36,063 nucleotides of DNA. Source: a virus. This document shows, one piece after another, positions 33,662 to 36,063 of the stretch. The position numbers and the translations under genes were made by a program. How positions within the stretch are numbered: the first letter of the stretch is position 1; the number at the start of each line of letters is the position of its first letter. Under the pieces are notes generated by a model, which did not search any database, was not told where the DNA came from, and saw nothing but the letters and a program-made list of their open reading frames with translations. The stretch lies in IMG/VR virus record IMGVR_UViG_3300045738_000970, positions 1 to 36,063 of that record, one strand, 5' to 3'.

Positions 33662-35515
33662 ATGGCAACTGGAAGATTGGCATCAGGCAGTATAGCTGCA
33701 GGAGCTGCGACTCAATTATATAGGAACTCTACTGGTAATGCACAAGTAATTACTTTGTTAGCTAGTAGTCAAGTTTCGGGGTCGGCGCCTAAATTAAATG
33801 TAAAGATAACTAGTGAGAATTTTACTGTACCCACTTCTGTTACTACTGTTACTGCGGGCACTAATCATACTTTGACAGCAGACTATTATGCTGATGGAAC
33901 TCTAGCGACTGGTCAAGCCCCCCTAGATATACAAAGCAATGCTGGATCGGGTAGTCTACTACATCTTAGTATAGGACAGAAACAAACATCAGAAATTATG
34001 GGACAAGCTTGGAGTCCTGGGCATTATTGGTGCTCTCAGTCAAGTAGGGATCTAAGGGATCAGCCATGGAGCGCAATATCTTTTGATAGGCAACCTATGG
34101 GCCTTGGAGGGCCGGGTGGAGGAGTTTATTACGGAACTAGTGATTCGAATTATCAAGTTAGGATGCGGCAAGTTCAGTATGATCCTTATTATTTTGAAAA
34201 TCCTAATGCTTATAATCAAAATAAAGCTAGAGGAGTTGTTTTGAGAAATGATGCGGGTACTTGGTGTCATATTGAAGATATTTCAAAAATGCCTTTCTCA
34301 GATTTAAAGAAGTGGTATGGTTGTTACCAGAGTGGTGGTAGTGATTATTATACTGCCAGCGCTCCCGCTACTGACGCTAGTACTTATGGAACCGTAACAT
34401 CGTTCACCCCTGGATATTATAATAGGATTAATTTTTATGATGTATGGACAGGACTTCAATTTGGAGTGCACAGCCAAGGTTATAATACTATGAAATGGTG
34501 GGATGAAAATAGTCCTAGTGGTACGGGTGCTTATATTGAAGGTGATAGATCTTCTAATAGCGGTCTATGGGTATGGAGTAACAATAATTGGAATGGAAGT
34601 GATCCCAGAAGTTATGATACTCATGGGCATGGAAGTGTTTATGGTACTTACGGAGATTGTGATCATGGATTATTTGTAGGTCATGCTGGCGAGTACAATA
34701 CCCGTTTTGGCTTTAAATTTATGAAAAAGTTTTTTGCTGCTGACACTATGGACAATAAGGATACCAGGGCTCATAGATCAATTAGCGTGACTACCTATTG
34801 CGGTAGTACTTATTATCATATTATGCATTATCTAGGGTCGGCCTCTTACCAAAAACTACAATGGGTAAAATATAATCCTAATACTGATAAATATTACGTG
34901 TGTTTCTGGGATAATAGTGGCTCATACAGCGCCAATCCCCTTCCAACAATGGGGACTAGTTATGCTGCTGAGTCAGGAATTTTTGAGATACATGTTAACG
35001 AATTATATGGATATGAAGCAACGAATGGCAATACTTATAATGAAAGTTTTGCTACTGGTATAACAGCGGGAATGATGACCAAAGTAGCAAGTGTTCCAGA
35101 TACAGTATCAGGACTAATGAGCAAACCTATGCGTCTAGCAGCTTCGTTATGGACAGCGCATTGTCAAAACGGAAAACAATATTTTTCAAATGATTTAGTT
35201 ACTTGGGCAGAAAAAAGCAGCACCTATATACCAGATGCATATCAAATGGTAAATGCTAGTAAATTAGGAACAAGAGGTACCACTGAGACTGATTATTATG
35301 TGGCAGCAAGTTCAAAAAGTGTGGTATATTCTTTTTCTACCACAGTTACTGCAGACGTATACGATCAGGCAGCTGTAGCAGGAATAATAGCAAAAGGAGC
35401 AGTGACTCCTTATGAACAAAAAGCGATAATTTTATCGGATGGGGATGCAATCTATGTAGAGAATGAAGATGCTACAAATGCTATCTCAGTTACAGCAATG
35501 GGGGTAGATGTATAA
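33662..35515 (+). CDS. large fibre/virion protein, unassigned, Tyr/Trp/Gly-rich
   Basis: The 617-residue product starts one base after the previous stop. The N-terminal ~100 residues (GSIAAGAATQLYRNSTGNAQ, LNVKITSENFTVPTSV) are a beta module similar in style to the ends of the following gene and probably attach the protein to the tail. Residues ~115-460 are very rich in Tyr, Trp, Gly, Asn and His (for example DTHGHGSVYGTYGDCDHGLF and MKWWDENSPSGTGAY), with a repeated WVKYN/YYVCFWDNSG-like theme recalling a propeller or jelly-roll surface. The last ~60 residues end in DGDAIYVENEDATNAISVTA. No enzyme motif is recognised. A second host-binding protein is the simplest guess. Confidence 0.65.
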   Translation: MATGRLASGSIAAGAATQLYRNSTGNAQVITLLASSQVSGSAPKLNVKITSENFTVPTSVTTVTAGTNHTLTADYYADGTLATGQAPLDIQSNAGSGSLLHLSIGQKQTSEIMGQAWSPGHYWCSQSSRDLRDQPWSAISFDRQPMGLGGPGGGVYYGTSDSNYQVRMRQVQYDPYYFENPNAYNQNKARGVVLRNDAGTWCHIEDISKMPFSDLKKWYGCYQSGGSDYYTASAPATDASTYGTVTSFTPGYYNRINFYDVWTGLQFGVHSQGYNTMKWWDENSPSGTGAYIEGDRSSNSGLWVWSNNNWNGSDPRSYDTHGHGSVYGTYGDCDHGLFVGHAGEYNTRFGFKFMKKFFAADTMDNKDTRAHRSISVTTYCGSTYYHIMHYLGSASYQKLQWVKYNPNTDKYYVCFWDNSGSYSANPLPTMGTSYAAESGIFEIHVNELYGYEATNGNTYNESFATGITAGMMTKVASVPDTVSGLMSKPMRLAASLWTAHCQNGKQYFSNDLVTWAEKSSTYIPDAYQMVNASKLGTRGTTETDYYVAASSKSVVYSFSTTVTADVYDQAAVAGIIAKGAVTPYEQKAIILSDGDAIYVENEDATNAISVTAMGVDV

Positions 35516-35904
35516 TGGCTTATGATACAGTAGCACAGGCGGGGGTGGTAACAACAACTTCTCCAAACGAAGTAGCAATTTGGATAAATATGTCCAGTGA
35601 TTCTATTGAATATACTGTTCCGGCGGGTAAAATATTTAAGGGGTGGATACTGTCTTATACTACTGGTGGCAATAGTGATTATACCTATACTCCTTCAGCA
35701 GCTTCTATTGCTTTACACTCAACAATGGGAAATAATGGGGCTTTATTTAACGGGGCTTTTTATCATACTAGTACCGGATTTGAAAATAAATATCCTATGA
35801 TGATGAACGCAGGAGATAAAATTAAACGAAGAAGTAGTCACGCCTGGACTTTAATGGGATTAGAAACAACAGTAAACACCGTATCTTGGGATACAAGCAG
35901 CTAA
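35515..35904 (+). CDS. small beta-rich fibre-locus protein
   Basis: This 129-residue protein overlaps the previous gene by one base (TAATG). It is strand-rich (VVTTTSPNEVAIWINMSSDS, EYTVPAGKIFKGWILSY) with a closing YPMMMNAGDKIKRRSSHAWT stretch. The VPAGK and NAGD-type turns resemble small jelly-roll-like capping domains near the ends of fibres, as does the end of the preceding gene. It may be a fibre accessory or tip. No family can be named with confidence. Confidence 0.58.
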   Translation: MAYDTVAQAGVVTTTSPNEVAIWINMSSDSIEYTVPAGKIFKGWILSYTTGGNSDYTYTPSAASIALHSTMGNNGALFNGAFYHTSTGFENKYPMMMNAGDKIKRRSSHAWTLMGLETTVNTVSWDTSS

Positions 35905-35914
35905 GGAGCTAAAA

Positions 35915-36063
35915 ATGGCAAAAATAATAGTAGAAGATATACAAGGGGGAAGTGGCGGAGTAGCTCTGACTATACCTACTGCTGCAGCTACGGTGAACAA
36001 CCAGGCTGTTGTAGGAAGTACAGCAGGCGTTCTTTCTCACTCTCCAATCGCGTTACCGGCGGC
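35915..36063 (+). CDS. start of a further fibre-locus gene (3' cut by window)
   Basis: Only 49 full codons are visible. AAGGAG (35903-35908) lies six bases before the ATG, so the start is firm. The N-terminus begins AKIIVEDIQGGSGGVALTIP and continues into an Ala/Val/Thr-rich stretch, VVGSTAGVLSHSPIALPA, resembling the beginning of fibre proteins. The frame is open to the window end. Confidence 0.7.
   Translation, partial: MAKIIVEDIQGGSGGVALTIPTAAATVNNQAVVGSTAGVLSHSPIALPA

Overview
This window is part of the virion-structure region of a tailed phage with a long non-contractile tail. All supported genes lie on the + strand, are tightly packed with many 1-, 4- or 8-base start/stop overlaps, and run in classical head-to-tail order. 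No sheath or baseplate genes are seen. Composition is AT-rich by eye. Family-level resemblances (lambda-like tail-tip genes, Mtd-N-type fibre N-termini, small proteins starting with an RARDLA motif) suggest a marine phage of a Gram-negative bacterium. The host cannot be named from the sequence. Two near-perfect sigma-70 promoters imply that host RNA polymerase transcribes the region.

Head (1-3850): the C-terminal part of an HK97-type portal, a small lysine-rich protein, a single gene fusing HK97-type prohead protease, a coiled-coil scaffold and the major capsid protein, then a gp6-like connector. A strong ribosome-binding site inside the fusion gene precedes an in-frame ATG and could yield the scaffold-capsid part alone. 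A hairpin terminator or attenuator follows the capsid gene.

Neck and tail tube (3850-12829): a 542-residue neck-region protein with a very basic segment, a tail-terminator-like protein, the major tail protein, a consensus promoter followed at once by a hairpin, a lambda G/GT-style chaperone pair joined by a -1 frameshift at A AAT TTT, and a 1504-residue tape measure protein.

Tail tip (12829-22953): lambda M-, L-, K-, I- and J-like proteins in lambda order, then a 1330-residue fibre protein. Two are unusual. The L-like protein carries two carbohydrate-binding-like repeats between its cysteine pairs, and the I-like protein carries a C-terminal Hint (hedgehog/intein-type) domain.

Fibre locus (23109-36063): a second consensus promoter starts about 13 kb of adhesion genes. 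These include four proteins with Mtd-N-like N-termini, a duplicated two-gene cassette, three consecutive paralogues that each appear to encode a seven-bladed beta-propeller between conserved ends, and several small or unassigned structural proteins. The last gene is cut by the window edge. No lysis, replication, integrase, terminase, tRNA, CRISPR or reverse-transcriptase gene is visible.

The genes describe one assembly line: capsid and its maturation protease, connectors, a tail tube measured by the tape protein with frameshift chaperones, a tip complex with peptidoglycan-active K, and an enlarged fibre set for host recognition.
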